The notes beneath the pieces are model-generated. The model saw only the letters and a list, made by a program, of their open reading frames with translations. It searched no databases and was not told the DNA's origin. DNA of 64,000 nt, taken from positions 289,490 through 353,489 of the forward strand of contig VXMB01000014.1 of the NCBI GenBank assembly GCA_009841265.1, written 5' to 3'. This stretch comes from Gemmatimonadota bacterium. GTDB lineage: Bacteria; JAAXHH01. Below are positions 38,970-49,665 of the stretch, piece after piece (within the stretch, counting starts at the first letter, position 1; every line of letters starts with the position of its first letter). The position numbers and the translations under genes are program-made.

Positions 38970-41900
38970 TTAATGGATCCAGTAGCTCATGCGCTGGAAC
39001 GGATAACCGGGCAGGGCTCGTCTTCGACGGGATTCACCCGCGAACAGTCCGTCCGGTGATACCGGCAAACCGATTTCGTAAGCCGTCTTCACCGCATGCA
39101 GGAATCCGTCTCCTTCCTCTCCGTCGTTTTCATCTGCAATATAAGCGAGGCCGCCGAACAAGGTGGGAGCCGCGGCGGCTTCATCCGCCGGCTTCTCCGG
39201 CCATGCTCCGGTGATACTCGAAGCAAACCTCGATTCCGGGCCGATCTCGATCAGCGTATCCACGGCAAGATCGGCCAGGCTTCGCGCCGAAGCGCCCGAT
39301 CCCTGGCTCGATCCCTGGCCGGCGAGCGATCCCTCGCCTTCGACTGTCCGATGGATCCAGCGGTCCAGGTCCGCCATCTTCGGCGGCCCCACCCTTTCTC
39401 CCGTGGCGCCGCTGACGATCGTGAGTGACGGCGTCGATACGGATATCCCATCCAGCCTGATCTTCGATGCTTCTGCGGCTGCCGATACATCGCGCCCCAT
39501 ATCCATGGCCCTGGCGATCTCACCGCGCGCCAGTGCGATGCGGAGTCCCTCGTCGAGCGTGAACGCTCCGGCAGCCTGTGCGGCGGCGATCTCCCCGACG
39601 TTGCGGCCACAGACTGCCGAGGGCCGTACACCCAGGCTGGACCACAGGGCGGTGATCGCGCACTGAAGCGCATAGGCCGCCGGATCCGTCCAGGCCGGAT
39701 CGTCGATCGGATGCTCCGCCCCTTCCCCGTCGAACAGGGGATCAAGCAGGGAGGCCTCCGTTTCGCCGCGGTACAGCGCTTCACAGTGATCCAGGACGCC
39801 TCGTACCACGGGTTCCGAATCATACAGGCGCTTGCCGGTATCCCGCCATCTGTCGTCCCAACCATCATATGCGAACGCCACCTTCGGCGCGGCCTCGGCC
39901 ACATTGATCGAGTTCGACTCGACGGAATCTGAACGGGCCTCATTCGACGCGAGTTCCTCCAGTCCTTCGCGGAGCGTTGCGACACTGCGAAACACCACGC
40001 CGTTCCGGCAACTGAAGTGGCTTCTACCCTCGCTCGCGGTCCACGCCATATCCGACAGGAACTCCTCTTCCGATTCCGCGTTCGAGCCGTCCTCGAAAAC
40101 CCGATCCAGCCAGGACAGGTAACTTGCGGCAAGTGCCCTGAGTGCCGCCGGGTTCTTGCCCGAAAGCGGCAGGAGGCGGCTCGTCCGCGCCCCGGGACGC
40201 ACATTGTCCCGTTGCGGTTCCGGGACACCCGGTGGCAGTTTCACCGCGACGGTCTGCCGGTCGCCGGTCGCTTCGATCACCGTTTCCGCCGATTGCGCGC
40301 CATCGTCGCGCGTCCCATAGCCTTCGACCACCACGTGGGCGTTCGCCCCGGATATGCCGAAGGCGCTGACCGCCGCGCGATGCGGCCGTTCGGGACAGGC
40401 CGGCCAGTCCACGGCTTCCGAGGTCACCCGCACGGGAAGGCGGTCCCATTCCACGTTCGGGTTTGGCTTCTCGAAATGAAGTTGTTTCGGGATGCGCCTG
40501 TGGCGAATCGCCATGACCACCTTGATCAGTCCGGCGAGGCCGGCAGCAGACTCGAGATGGCCGATATTGGTCTTCACCGACCCCACCAGAAGCGGCCGGT
40601 CCGGCTCGCGTCCCCTGCCGTAAACCGCGGCGGCCGCCTGCACCTCGATCGGGTCGCCCAGCGCCGAACCGGCGCCGTGGGCCTCCAGATAGTCCACTTC
40701 CGCGGGATCGACGCCCGCCTGCGCCAGCGCGTCCTCGATCACCCGTTCCTGCGCCGGACCATTGGGCACCGTGGGCCCCGCGGTCGCACCGTTCTGGTTG
40801 ACCGCCGAACCCCGGATGACGCCCCAGATGCGGTCGCCGTCCGCCTGGGCCGCGCTCAATCGTTTCAACACGACCACGGCGCAGCCTTCGCCTCTAACGA
40901 AACCGTCTGCTTTGGCGTCGAAGGCGTAGCAACGACCTTTATTGGACAGCATGCCCAGGTAGGCCATTTCCGACGTGATATCGGGGGACAGCACCGTATT
41001 TACCGCTCCTGCCAGAGCCATATCCACTTCTCCGAGACGGAGGCTGGCCACAGCGTGGTGCACAGCAAACAGGGCCGACGCACAATTCAGTTCCAGAGGT
41101 ACCGAGGGACCTTCCAGGCCCAACAAGAAGGAAATCCGGCTTACTGTCAGGCTCCTGGCCGTACCCAGGAAATTGACGCCGCCTCCCCGGTTCTTCATCA
41201 AATCACGATACTCGCTGGAAGATATACCCGTGTACACCCCCGTACGCGAACCTCGGAGCCTGTCCGGATTGATTCCCGCGTCATCGATCGCGTGCCAACT
41301 CGTCTCCAGCAGGAGCCGCTGCTGGGGGTCCATGCTGCGCGCTTCCAGTGGCGATACCCTGAAGAACCTCGCATCGAACTGGTCTATGTCGTCTATGAAC
41401 CCTGCGCGACGCCAACCTTCGTCGCCCTGGTCCGGCCGATCCGGCGATACACTCGCCAGTCCGGTGTCGGGACGCACGTCCGTGACGGCATCCGTACCTT
41501 CTTCCAGCATGCTCCAGAAGGCATTCAGGTCCGGCGCGCCGGGAAAACGGCACGCCATGCCGATAATGGCAATGCCTTCGTTTTCGGACCGAGCCACGGC
41601 GCCGCTTGCGGGCCCGGTGGGCGCTTCCGGGACAGCAGAGGCACCGCTCTCTTGCCCTGTGGGCGCTTCCGGGGGCGCGATGGCAAAGCGGCCGGATCCG
41701 GCAGGCGCTTCCGAACCCGCGGCTTCGTTTCCACTGCCACTGCCGGATCCAGGATCACCGCTTTCCAATTCCGCGTCGCCGATCTCGTCCATCAGGTGGG
41801 TGGCGAGAGACGAGATATCCGGATAGTCGAAAACCAGGGTATTGGGCGCCGTGTAGCTGCCCGCAAGGGCGCGGTTCAACCGGTTCCTCAGTTCGACCGC

Positions 41901-44900
41901 CATCAGTGAATCCATGCCGAGGTCGAAAAACCCCACGGTAGGCGCGGGGGTGGACGACAACCGAAGCACCGACTGCACTTCCCCTTGCAGAAAGGAAACC
42001 AACACGTTCTCCCGCTCCGCGGAAGGTGTGTTCCGCAGGCGGGTCAGGACGTCGTCCGAGGAGGATTCCGGCGCCTCTTCCGCCGCCTCCTGGGCAGCCG
42101 TGAGCAGGTCCTCGAGCAAGGGCGGCCGGCTTTCCGCCGCTTCTTCGAATACGGACCAGTCCATCGCCATGACCACGGAATGGGTTCCATCCTGCCGGAC
42201 CAGCCGGTCCAGCGCCCTCAGGCCCTGCTGCGGGGTAAACCAGCGGCCGCCGAGGGCCGCGCGCTGGCTTTCGATCCGTTCTTTCTGCTCCGCTGCTTCG
42301 CCGATCTCCGACCAGGCGCCCCAGGCGATGGCCTGGCCCGGAAGCCCCAGCGCCCGTCGGTGGCCGGCCAACTGGTCCAGGAACGCATTGGCCATGGCGT
42401 GGTTCGCCTGGCCCGGGTTGCCCATGACGCCGACCCGGCTCGAGAAGAGCACGAACAGATCCAGGTCCCGGTCCCGGGTTGCCTGGTGCAGATGCCAGGC
42501 GCCCAGAATCTTGGGCCGCAACACGGTCTCGAAGTTCTCCCAGCGCTGGTTCCCCAGCGCGCCGTCCGACAGCACGCCTACGCTGTGGATCACCCCGCCC
42601 AGGGGAGGCAGTTCCCGGTCCATGCGCTCGAGCATCGCGTCCACCGCGTCCAGGTCCGTCACGTCCGCCAGTTCCACCTGTATCGCCACACCCCGCTCCC
42701 GGAGTTCCTGGATGGCTTCTTCGGCTTCCGCGTCCGGCTGGCGGCGGCCGTTCAGCACGATCGTGCCGGCGCCGCGGTCCGCGAGCCAGCCGGCCACCGC
42801 GCAACCGATGCCGCCCAGCCCTCCCGTCACCAGGTAGGTGCGGTCCTTCCTCAATCTGCCTGTGACCAGCGGGGGCGGCGTAACGACGATCTTTCCGAGA
42901 TGGCGGGCGGACCGCATGAAAGACAGGGCGGCGCCCGCTTCGGCCAGGGGCCAGCGGCTGTGGATGATGGGTTTGAGTTCTCCCGAAACCAGGCGCTCCA
43001 TGATACCTCTGAGGACGCGGCCGACCCAGGCAGGGTCCGTCTTCTTAAGTACATCCAACTCCAGGATGTCGTATGCCACGTCGGGACGCAGCGCGGCCAT
43101 CTCGTCCCCGGTCAGGATGTCGCGCCGGGCCATCTCCACGAAACGGCCATCGGGCTTGAGGCAGGACAGGCTGGCGTCGATGAACCCCTCGCCCGTCAGG
43201 CTGTTCAGGACCACGTCCACCCCTTCGCCATCCGTGGCTTCGAGGATCTCCGGTCCGAACGCCGTCGTGCGGCTGTCGTAAATGTGCTCCACGCCCAGCG
43301 AACGGAGATAGGCCTGTTTCGGGGCGCTTGCCGTGGCATGGACCTCGGCCCCCGCGGCCTGAACCAGCTGGATGGCCGCCAGTCCCACTCCGCCGGCACC
43401 GGCGTGAATGAGCACTTTTTCTCCCGCCTCGAGTCCCGAGTATTCGAAGGAAAGCGCGGCGGATACGAAGGCGCTGGGCACCGTGGCGAGTCCGGAGACG
43501 GAGAAGCCCTCCGGTGCGGGCGCCACGAGATCCCCATGGGTGATCATGAGCGGCGCGAAGGCGCCGAAGCCCAGACCCACCACGTGATCTCCCACCGAGA
43601 CGGACGATACTTCGTCGCCCACCTCGGTAATCACGCCGCACATCTCCCGTCCCAGGAGACCCTCTTCGATGAAGCCGAGGGACCGGAATACATCCCAGAA
43701 ATTGAGCCCGGCCGCCTCGACGGCGACCCGGACTTCCCGTGGTTCGAGCGGGCGCGGCGGGAGCGGTTGTACGAAGGGTTGGTCGAAGACGCCCGCCGGG
43801 TCGGGCGCCAGCACCCAGTCCCGGTCTTCCGGAAAGTCCAGGCGGTCGGATCCGTCTCCCATGCGAACCAGCCGTGCCACCATGCGGCCTTCCCGCCGGT
43901 AGACGATGTGGTTCTCCTCGTCCGGGTACATGAGTTCATTGACGAGATCGGGACCCGGCGCCAGTTCCGCGGGGTCCAGATCCAGCATCCGTGGTTGCAG
44001 ATGCGGCGCTTCGCGGGCCACCCCCTTGCCGAATCCCCACAGGGCGGCACCCGCCAGTTCACCGCCGAGCTCCCGTTCCAGTACCTGGGACCCGCGGGTG
44101 ATGAACCAGACGCCCCTGGCCGGAGTCGAATCGGTGTCGATCAGTCCCTGCACGAGGGCGAGGGCACAGGCTCCGGCACGCTGCACTTCCGCGGCCAGTT
44201 CTAGCGTGGCGGCCTGCGTACCGGGGCCATCCAGGCCGGCCAGATGTGCAATGCCGCTGAAGGGTACGTCCTGCGGCAGGCTTTCGATCAGCGACCGCCA
44301 TGATTCGCGTTGCCCCCATTCCGCGGTGGTTCTGACGATACCCGGACCGGTTGCGGCAGGCAGTTCGTCCGCTGCTTCGCCGTCCCGCACCAGGTAGACC
44401 GTCTGGTTCCGCGCCGCCAGCGCGGACGCGAGTTCCGCTGCCCGTCCCGCCCGGTCCTCGGTGAGGATCCACGCGCCGGCAGGCTCGGACACCTTCGCCG
44501 GGCCCTGGGACACAATCACGCCTTTGTCCAGGATCGTGGACGCGTCCGATGTATCCGGCCTGCCTGGTCCGTCTGGTGCGCCTGTTCCGTCCGGTCCGTC
44601 GGGTCCCAGCACTTCCGCTTCCGCGAATCCCGCGTCGCCAAGAGCCTGCTTCCATACGTCGGGGCCTGCCAGCGCGTGGTGGGGCCGGTAATCGTCGGCG
44701 AAACGCCACCAGCCGTCGAGCTGTCCGAAGATCAGGTCCATCCAACCCAGTCCGCTGAGGTTCTCGAGGGCGATCAGATGACCGGACGGCGCGAGCAGAT
44801 CCCTGCAGTGACCGAGGGTCTCTGTCAGGTACCGTGTCGCGTGCAGTACGTTCGACGCGATCAGCAGGTCGTAACCGTGCGGCTCGAATCCCTGCTCGAT

Positions 44901-47900
44901 CGGGTCCTTTTCGATATCCAGCGGGCGATAGTCGATGGCTCCGCCACGGTCGCCGAACCGGGCTTCCGCCTCGGAGAAGAAGCCCGCGGAAATATCGGTG
45001 TAGGTATATATGAATCGGCCCTCCGGAAGCTCGGGCAAGACGGACGCGGTCGCGGACCCCGTGCCGGCCCCGACTTCGATCACCCTGAGGCGCCGTCCGT
45101 CCGGCAGTGTGGACACGAGGGCCTGCACCGCCTCCGTGAGCATCCTGTTCGCAGCCCGCGCGACGGGCGCTTTCAGATAAAGATCGCCCGCCGTCGGTTC
45201 TCCACTGCTGAACAGGAGGGTCAGGGGGTCCTCTTTTCCGCGAAGCACTTCCGCCAGGGCGAGGCCGGACCGCAGGAACAGCCCGATCTCGATCTGGCCC
45301 TGGTCATACCTGTCCTTCATCCAGTCGGCGAAGGCCTCGAGGTCGGCGGGCATGTGTTCAGGGAGCGGATCCTCCGGACCCACAACCACGCGGAATCCAT
45401 CGTCCCGCTCCTCCATTACGCCGGATCTGGCGAGCATCTCGAAAAGCCGGCGAAAGAGGCGGGTGTGTTCCGGCAGGACGCCCAGCGCCTGCCTGAGATC
45501 ATCGGGATCGACCACCGCGCCTTTCTCACGCTGCCATCCCAGTTCCTCCAGCGACGCGAGTGCGCGGGACCGCGACCATCGTTCCAGGTCCGCCAGCAGG
45601 GCGTTCCGGTTCTCCGGATCCACGCCGGCGTCCGTCAGGTAGCCCGTAAACGACTGTGCGTTGCCCGCGACTTCCGAAGGACTCGGGAAGAAGTCCGCCG
45701 CTTCGATTCCGGGGGCCAGGGGGCGCTCGCGCCATACGACCTCGTACAGCAGGTCATTCACGCCTTCGACTGCCGCCAACAGGGCCGCCCGGGTCGCCCG
45801 TTTCACCGTGTATCCACTCAGGCGGCCGACCAGGGCGCCGTTCGGATCGTAAATCCTCATCTCGCCGCTCAGTACTTCCGGCGTCTCGTCCGGGTTCGCC
45901 TCGGCGCCGCGCGAGGATTCGCCAAGCAGCACGTGACAGACCACCCGGTCCGGCAGCGGTCCCGCCAGCCACATCCGCTCCCAGCCGAAGGGCAGGTAGG
46001 TCGCGCCGCCTTCGGTCTCCGCCACGTTCCGCGCAACGCCCATGACCTGGAAGCATCCGTCGAGGACGAGGGGATGCACGTCAAGCCCATCCCTGTCGTG
46101 GGGTTCCGTAATAGAGACCTCCGCTACCGCCTCGCCGGGCCGGGACCATGCGTTACCGAGCGTGCGGAAGCTGGGACCGAGATCGACCCCCGTACTCGCC
46201 CGGTGGCGGTAGTAGCCCGCGACGTCCACGGGCGAAAGTCCGTCTTTCAGCGCTTCCAGGTCGACCTGCCCGTCAACCTTGCCAGCCTGGTCAGCCTGAC
46301 CGGACTGGCCGCCTGTACCGTCTCCCGGATCGGGGGCGCCCGATGCGATGCGCCCTTCGACATGGACCGTCCATTCTTCTTCATTCCCCTTGCTGTAGAT
46401 CTGCATGCCTCTGGATGAATCCGGTTTCGCCGTATCGATCACGACCTGAATCCGTCGTCCGTTCTCGGCCCCTTCCTCGTCTTCGAAGACCATCGCGTTG
46501 TGTAACTGCATGTCTTCCAAAACCATCGGACCGCTTCCCTCAAGCATCGATACGGCACAGGCCATGGAACCGTACAGGGCGCCCGGAGCCAGGACGCGGT
46601 TGAAAACGCGGTGGTCGTTCAGCCAGGATGGATCCGCGGGGAAGATCTCCGTTTCGAACGTGATCTCGCCGCGAGCGGACTCGTGACGGTCTCCCAGCAG
46701 GGGATGGCCGGCGCCGCTCCGACGTTGCTTCGGCGCTTCGACCCAGTGTCGCTGGCGCTGGAAAGGATAACCCGGCAGGGCAATTCTCCGCCTGGATTCC
46801 CCGGCGAAGAGTCCCTCGAATCGTATCGGCTGTCCGGCTTCGTATACCGACGCTACCGCCTGAAGGAGACTGCCTTTTTCCGTCTCAGGGGTATCGCTGG
46901 AGGGTCTGCTGAGACTGGGGACGATCGCGGGCGCTGGGGTCTGCGGAGTTTCCGGCCAGGACGAGACCGTCATGGGTGCCAGGATCGCGTGCGGACCGAT
47001 CTCGACGACCAGGTCCACGCCGAGTGCGGCCAGCGTGCCGACACTCTGTGCGAAAGCCACGGGTTCCCGCGCGTGCCGTTTCCAGTAGGCCCCGTCAAAT
47101 GCGTGTTCCGGCGCCACCGCCTGCCCGGTGAGATTGCTGACGACAGCGATCGAGGGAGCATTGACGGTCACGCCATCCAATGACGCTTCCAGCGCGTCCA
47201 GGGCCGGTTCCACCAGCGCGCTGTGGAAGGCCCTGGTGGTGTTCAGCCGTCTTGCACGGATCCCCGCCGACTCGAAGTGCCTCATGACGGCTTCGACGCC
47301 CGGGACCGTTCCGCTTACCACCTGGTGCGACCCGTTGTCCGCCGAGATATTGCACCCGATTCCGCCGGTCGCTTCGATATCGCCGGCCGTTTCGTTCAGC
47401 CCTTCCAGTTCCGATGCGACCCGTTCCGCGGGCGCAAAAACCGCGGCCATGGCGCCTTCTTCGGTACCGGACAACAAGGTGCCCCGCGTGGCGGCGAACC
47501 GCATCCCGTCTTCAAGGCTGAACACCCCCGCGGCATGCGCCGCGGCCAGTTCGCCGACGCTGTGGCCCATGACCACGGCCGGCCGAACGCCAACGCTCGA
47601 CCAGAGGGCCGTCAGCGCACATTCCAACGCGAAAAGCGCCGGTTGCTCCCAGGCCGTGTCGTTCAGCGGTCCTTCCGCTTCGTTACGGCCGAACATCACG
47701 TCCAGCAGCGAGGTCCCGCGGACCTCCTGGAACACCGCTTCACAGCGGTCCAGTACTGCACGGGCTACGGGCTCCTGTTCGTAAAGCGCCTGGCCCATGC
47801 CGACCCACTGGCTGCCCTGCCCGGTGTAGACAAACGCGACCTTCGCCGGTTTCAGGGCGTGCTCGATCGGGCCGGCTTCGGTCAGTTCGGTGAGCCGTTT

Positions 47901-49646
47901 CCGCAGTGAACCGATATCGTGGAAGGCAATGCCTGCCCGGTGATCGAAATGGCTTCTTCCCACGCCCGACGTCCACGCCATATCCGAAAGGGATCCTTCC
48001 AGGCCGGCCTCGCCGTCGCCGGAGTGCGATGCTTCGGTCCGCTCGGTCTGCTGGTCAAGCCAGGAAAGGTATCGGCCGGCCAGTTCGCGTAACGCGTCGT
48101 CCGATTTGCCCGACAGTGGTAGCAATCGGGTCTTGCGCGGTTCCGGGTCATCGGACGGCACAGGCGCGCCAGCCATCGATTCTGGCAATGAAGCGGCCAC
48201 GGCGACCGGCGATCCGGCGACCGGCGATCCGGCGACCTCGCGGCCGCTGTCCCCTGCTTCATCCGGCGCGCGGTACTCCTCCACCACGATGTGTGCGTTG
48301 GTTCCGGAAATGCCGAAGGAGTTCACGCCCGCCATGCGCGTGCGCCCGTTCGTACGCGGCCAGTCCGTCATTTCCGTGGTAATCCTTATGGGTAGGTTAT
48401 CCCAATCGATACCGGGGTTCGGGTCGTGGAAGTGGAGATGCTTCGGGATCACCCCGTGCTTCACCACCATGGCGGCCTTGATCAGTCCGGCCACGCCCGC
48501 GGCCGACTCCAGGTGGCCGAGATTGGTTTTAACGGAACCCGTCAGCAGCGGATGATCGGCGTCGCGTCCCCGGCAGTAGACTTCGGACACGGCGTCGATC
48601 TCAATCGGATCGCCCACGGTCGTACCGGTCCCGTGCGCCTCCAGGTATTCCACGTCCGTTGGTGATATCTGCGCCTGGTCCAGCGCGTCTTCGATCACCC
48701 GGATGAGTGCGGGCGTATGGGGGACGGTCAGGCCCGTACTGGCTCCGCCGTGGTTTATGGCCGAACCGCGGATGACGCCCCAGATCCGGTCGCCGTCGGC
48801 CTCCGCCTCGCTCAGCCGTTTCAGGACCACCACGCCGCAGCCTTCGCCCCGTACGTAGCCGTTCGCCGACGCGTCGAAGGTCTTGCACTGTCCATCCGGT
48901 GACAGCATCATGGAATCGGCGCGCAATTCGTAAATACGGGGATTCAGGAGCGCCTGCACGCCGCCCGCAAGGGCAAGGTCGGCCTTGCCGTGCTGCAGGT
49001 CCGATACCGCGTCATGGATTGACACCAGCGATGACGCGCAGGCGGCGTCCACCGCCTTTACGGGACCCATCAGGCCTAGTACGAAGGCGACCCTGCCGCA
49101 GGTGCCGTTGAGGTTCGTGCCGCTCAGCGCGTAGAGACAGGAGGCCGCGTCGGAGGGCCGGGTGGATTCCAGGACCAGCATGCGGTACTCGTCGTTGCTG
49201 ATCCCGGTGTAGACCCCGGTACGGCTGCCTTTCAGACTGTCCGGGTCGATTCCCGCGTCTTCCAGCGCCTGCCAGCTCGTTTCCAGTGTCATCCGTTGCT
49301 GCGGGTCCAGCAACTGCGCTTCGACCGGTGAAATCCGGAAGAAGGACTCGTCGAACTGGTCTATGTCGTCCACGAAGGCGCCGTACCGGCAGCCGTCGCT
49401 GATTACCGCGCCTTCCGGGAAGAGCGTGCCGATGCGCCCGGTACCTGATCCGGGCACCCCCTCGGTCACCGCGTTCCCACCCGCTTCAAGCAGGCGCCAG
49501 AATGAATCCAGGTCCGGTGCGCCGGGGAACCGGCAGGCCATGCCGATGATCGCGATCGACTGTTCGTGCACGGCGTTCCCCTTCGTCCTTTCCCCGGATC
49601 GACCGGCCGCTTTCTCGCTCGCCCGTGGTGATGTTTCAATCGACAT
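38970..49646 (-). CDS. Type I reducing polyketide synthase, KS-AT-DH-MT-ER-KR-ACP-KS-degenerate AT
   Basis: A 3558-residue synthase. KS1 (about 30-455) has Cys203 in VDAACASSL plus both His motifs. AT1 (about 602-900) has Ser696 in GHSVGE and RAFHS at His808, malonyl-like. DH has H1012 (HRVFNRVLAP) and D1196. The C-methyltransferase shows EVGAGTG near 1524, ER has HAGAGGVG at 2081, KR has TGGLGGIG at 2274 and GQANHAMAN with His2416, and the ACP Ser is 2580. KS2 has Cys2855. The second AT lacks its Ser (GRNVGE, Asn3349). A full set of reducing domains and MT predicts saturated methyl-branched products. No thioesterase is fused. AAAGGGA precedes the ATG; E2 lies 19 nt upstream. Confidence 0.93.
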   Translation of the reverse strand: MSIETSPRASEKAAGRSGERTKGNAVHEQSIAIIGMACRFPGAPDLDSFWRLLEAGGNAVTEGVPGSGTGRIGTLFPEGAVISDGCRYGAFVDDIDQFDESFFRISPVEAQLLDPQQRMTLETSWQALEDAGIDPDSLKGSRTGVYTGISNDEYRMLVLESTRPSDAASCLYALSGTNLNGTCGRVAFVLGLMGPVKAVDAACASSLVSIHDAVSDLQHGKADLALAGGVQALLNPRIYELRADSMMLSPDGQCKTFDASANGYVRGEGCGVVVLKRLSEAEADGDRIWGVIRGSAINHGGASTGLTVPHTPALIRVIEDALDQAQISPTDVEYLEAHGTGTTVGDPIEIDAVSEVYCRGRDADHPLLTGSVKTNLGHLESAAGVAGLIKAAMVVKHGVIPKHLHFHDPNPGIDWDNLPIRITTEMTDWPRTNGRTRMAGVNSFGISGTNAHIVVEEYRAPDEAGDSGREVAGSPVAGSPVAVAASLPESMAGAPVPSDDPEPRKTRLLPLSGKSDDALRELAGRYLSWLDQQTERTEASHSGDGEAGLEGSLSDMAWTSGVGRSHFDHRAGIAFHDIGSLRKRLTELTEAGPIEHALKPAKVAFVYTGQGSQWVGMGQALYEQEPVARAVLDRCEAVFQEVRGTSLLDVMFGRNEAEGPLNDTAWEQPALFALECALTALWSSVGVRPAVVMGHSVGELAAAHAAGVFSLEDGMRFAATRGTLLSGTEEGAMAAVFAPAERVASELEGLNETAGDIEATGGIGCNISADNGSHQVVSGTVPGVEAVMRHFESAGIRARRLNTTRAFHSALVEPALDALEASLDGVTVNAPSIAVVSNLTGQAVAPEHAFDGAYWKRHAREPVAFAQSVGTLAALGVDLVVEIGPHAILAPMTVSSWPETPQTPAPAIVPSLSRPSSDTPETEKGSLLQAVASVYEAGQPIRFEGLFAGESRRRIALPGYPFQRQRHWVEAPKQRRSGAGHPLLGDRHESARGEITFETEIFPADPSWLNDHRVFNRVLAPGALYGSMACAVSMLEGSGPMVLEDMQLHNAMVFEDEEGAENGRRIQVVIDTAKPDSSRGMQIYSKGNEEEWTVHVEGRIASGAPDPGDGTGGQSGQADQAGKVDGQVDLEALKDGLSPVDVAGYYRHRASTGVDLGPSFRTLGNAWSRPGEAVAEVSITEPHDRDGLDVHPLVLDGCFQVMGVARNVAETEGGATYLPFGWERMWLAGPLPDRVVCHVLLGESSRGAEANPDETPEVLSGEMRIYDPNGALVGRLSGYTVKRATRAALLAAVEGVNDLLYEVVWRERPLAPGIEAADFFPSPSEVAGNAQSFTGYLTDAGVDPENRNALLADLERWSRSRALASLEELGWQREKGAVVDPDDLRQALGVLPEHTRLFRRLFEMLARSGVMEERDDGFRVVVGPEDPLPEHMPADLEAFADWMKDRYDQGQIEIGLFLRSGLALAEVLRGKEDPLTLLFSSGEPTAGDLYLKAPVARAANRMLTEAVQALVSTLPDGRRLRVIEVGAGTGSATASVLPELPEGRFIYTYTDISAGFFSEAEARFGDRGGAIDYRPLDIEKDPIEQGFEPHGYDLLIASNVLHATRYLTETLGHCRDLLAPSGHLIALENLSGLGWMDLIFGQLDGWWRFADDYRPHHALAGPDVWKQALGDAGFAEAEVLGPDGPDGTGAPDGPGRPDTSDASTILDKGVIVSQGPAKVSEPAGAWILTEDRAGRAAELASALAARNQTVYLVRDGEAADELPAATGPGIVRTTAEWGQRESWRSLIESLPQDVPFSGIAHLAGLDGPGTQAATLELAAEVQRAGACALALVQGLIDTDSTPARGVWFITRGSQVLERELGGELAGAALWGFGKGVAREAPHLQPRMLDLDPAELAPGPDLVNELMYPDEENHIVYRREGRMVARLVRMGDGSDRLDFPEDRDWVLAPDPAGVFDQPFVQPLPPRPLEPREVRVAVEAAGLNFWDVFRSLGFIEEGLLGREMCGVITEVGDEVSSVSVGDHVVGLGFGAFAPLMITHGDLVAPAPEGFSVSGLATVPSAFVSAALSFEYSGLEAGEKVLIHAGAGGVGLAAIQLVQAAGAEVHATASAPKQAYLRSLGVEHIYDSRTTAFGPEILEATDGEGVDVVLNSLTGEGFIDASLSCLKPDGRFVEMARRDILTGDEMAALRPDVAYDILELDVLKKTDPAWVGRVLRGIMERLVSGELKPIIHSRWPLAEAGAALSFMRSARHLGKIVVTPPPLVTGRLRKDRTYLVTGGLGGIGCAVAGWLADRGAGTIVLNGRRQPDAEAEEAIQELRERGVAIQVELADVTDLDAVDAMLERMDRELPPLGGVIHSVGVLSDGALGNQRWENFETVLRPKILGAWHLHQATRDRDLDLFVLFSSRVGVMGNPGQANHAMANAFLDQLAGHRRALGLPGQAIAWGAWSEIGEAAEQKERIESQRAALGGRWFTPQQGLRALDRLVRQDGTHSVVMAMDWSVFEEAAESRPPLLEDLLTAAQEAAEEAPESSSDDVLTRLRNTPSAERENVLVSFLQGEVQSVLRLSSTPAPTVGFFDLGMDSLMAVELRNRLNRALAGSYTAPNTLVFDYPDISSLATHLMDEIGDAELESGDPGSGSGSGNEAAGSEAPAGSGRFAIAPPEAPTGQESGASAVPEAPTGPASGAVARSENEGIAIIGMACRFPGAPDLNAFWSMLEEGTDAVTDVRPDTGLASVSPDRPDQGDEGWRRAGFIDDIDQFDARFFRVSPLEARSMDPQQRLLLETSWHAIDDAGINPDRLRGSRTGVYTGISSSEYRDLMKNRGGGVNFLGTARSLTVSRISFLLGLEGPSVPLELNCASALFAVHHAVASLRLGEVDMALAGAVNTVLSPDITSEMAYLGMLSNKGRCYAFDAKADGFVRGEGCAVVVLKRLSAAQADGDRIWGVIRGSAVNQNGATAGPTVPNGPAQERVIEDALAQAGVDPAEVDYLEAHGAGSALGDPIEVQAAAAVYGRGREPDRPLLVGSVKTNIGHLESAAGLAGLIKVVMAIRHRRIPKQLHFEKPNPNVEWDRLPVRVTSEAVDWPACPERPHRAAVSAFGISGANAHVVVEGYGTRDDGAQSAETVIEATGDRQTVAVKLPPGVPEPQRDNVRPGARTSRLLPLSGKNPAALRALAASYLSWLDRVFEDGSNAESEEEFLSDMAWTASEGRSHFSCRNGVVFRSVATLREGLEELASNEARSDSVESNSINVAEAAPKVAFAYDGWDDRWRDTGKRLYDSEPVVRGVLDHCEALYRGETEASLLDPLFDGEGAEHPIDDPAWTDPAAYALQCAITALWSSLGVRPSAVCGRNVGEIAAAQAAGAFTLDEGLRIALARGEIARAMDMGRDVSAAAEASKIRLDGISVSTPSLTIVSGATGERVGPPKMADLDRWIHRTVEGEGSLAGQGSSQGSGASARSLADLAVDTLIEIGPESRFASSITGAWPEKPADEAAAAPTLFGGLAYIADENDGEEGDGFLHAVKTAYEIGLPVSPDGLFAGESRRRRALPGYPFQRMSYWIH
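48201..48237 (-). repeat. 15-bp tandem repeat in the PKS linker
   Basis: Two full copies and a partial third of GGCGACCGGCGATCC encode a GSPVAGSPVA segment between KS1 and AT1 of the synthase. Confidence 0.8.
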
Positions 49647-49665
49647 GATCGTCCCTTTCGTCTAC

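Noticed and set aside
40017-46418. Very long plus-strand open frames (630, 739 and 702 codons) opposite the PKS.
   Set aside because: They are Arg/Gly/His-rich antisense readings of KS, ER, KR and MT coding sequence without family features.
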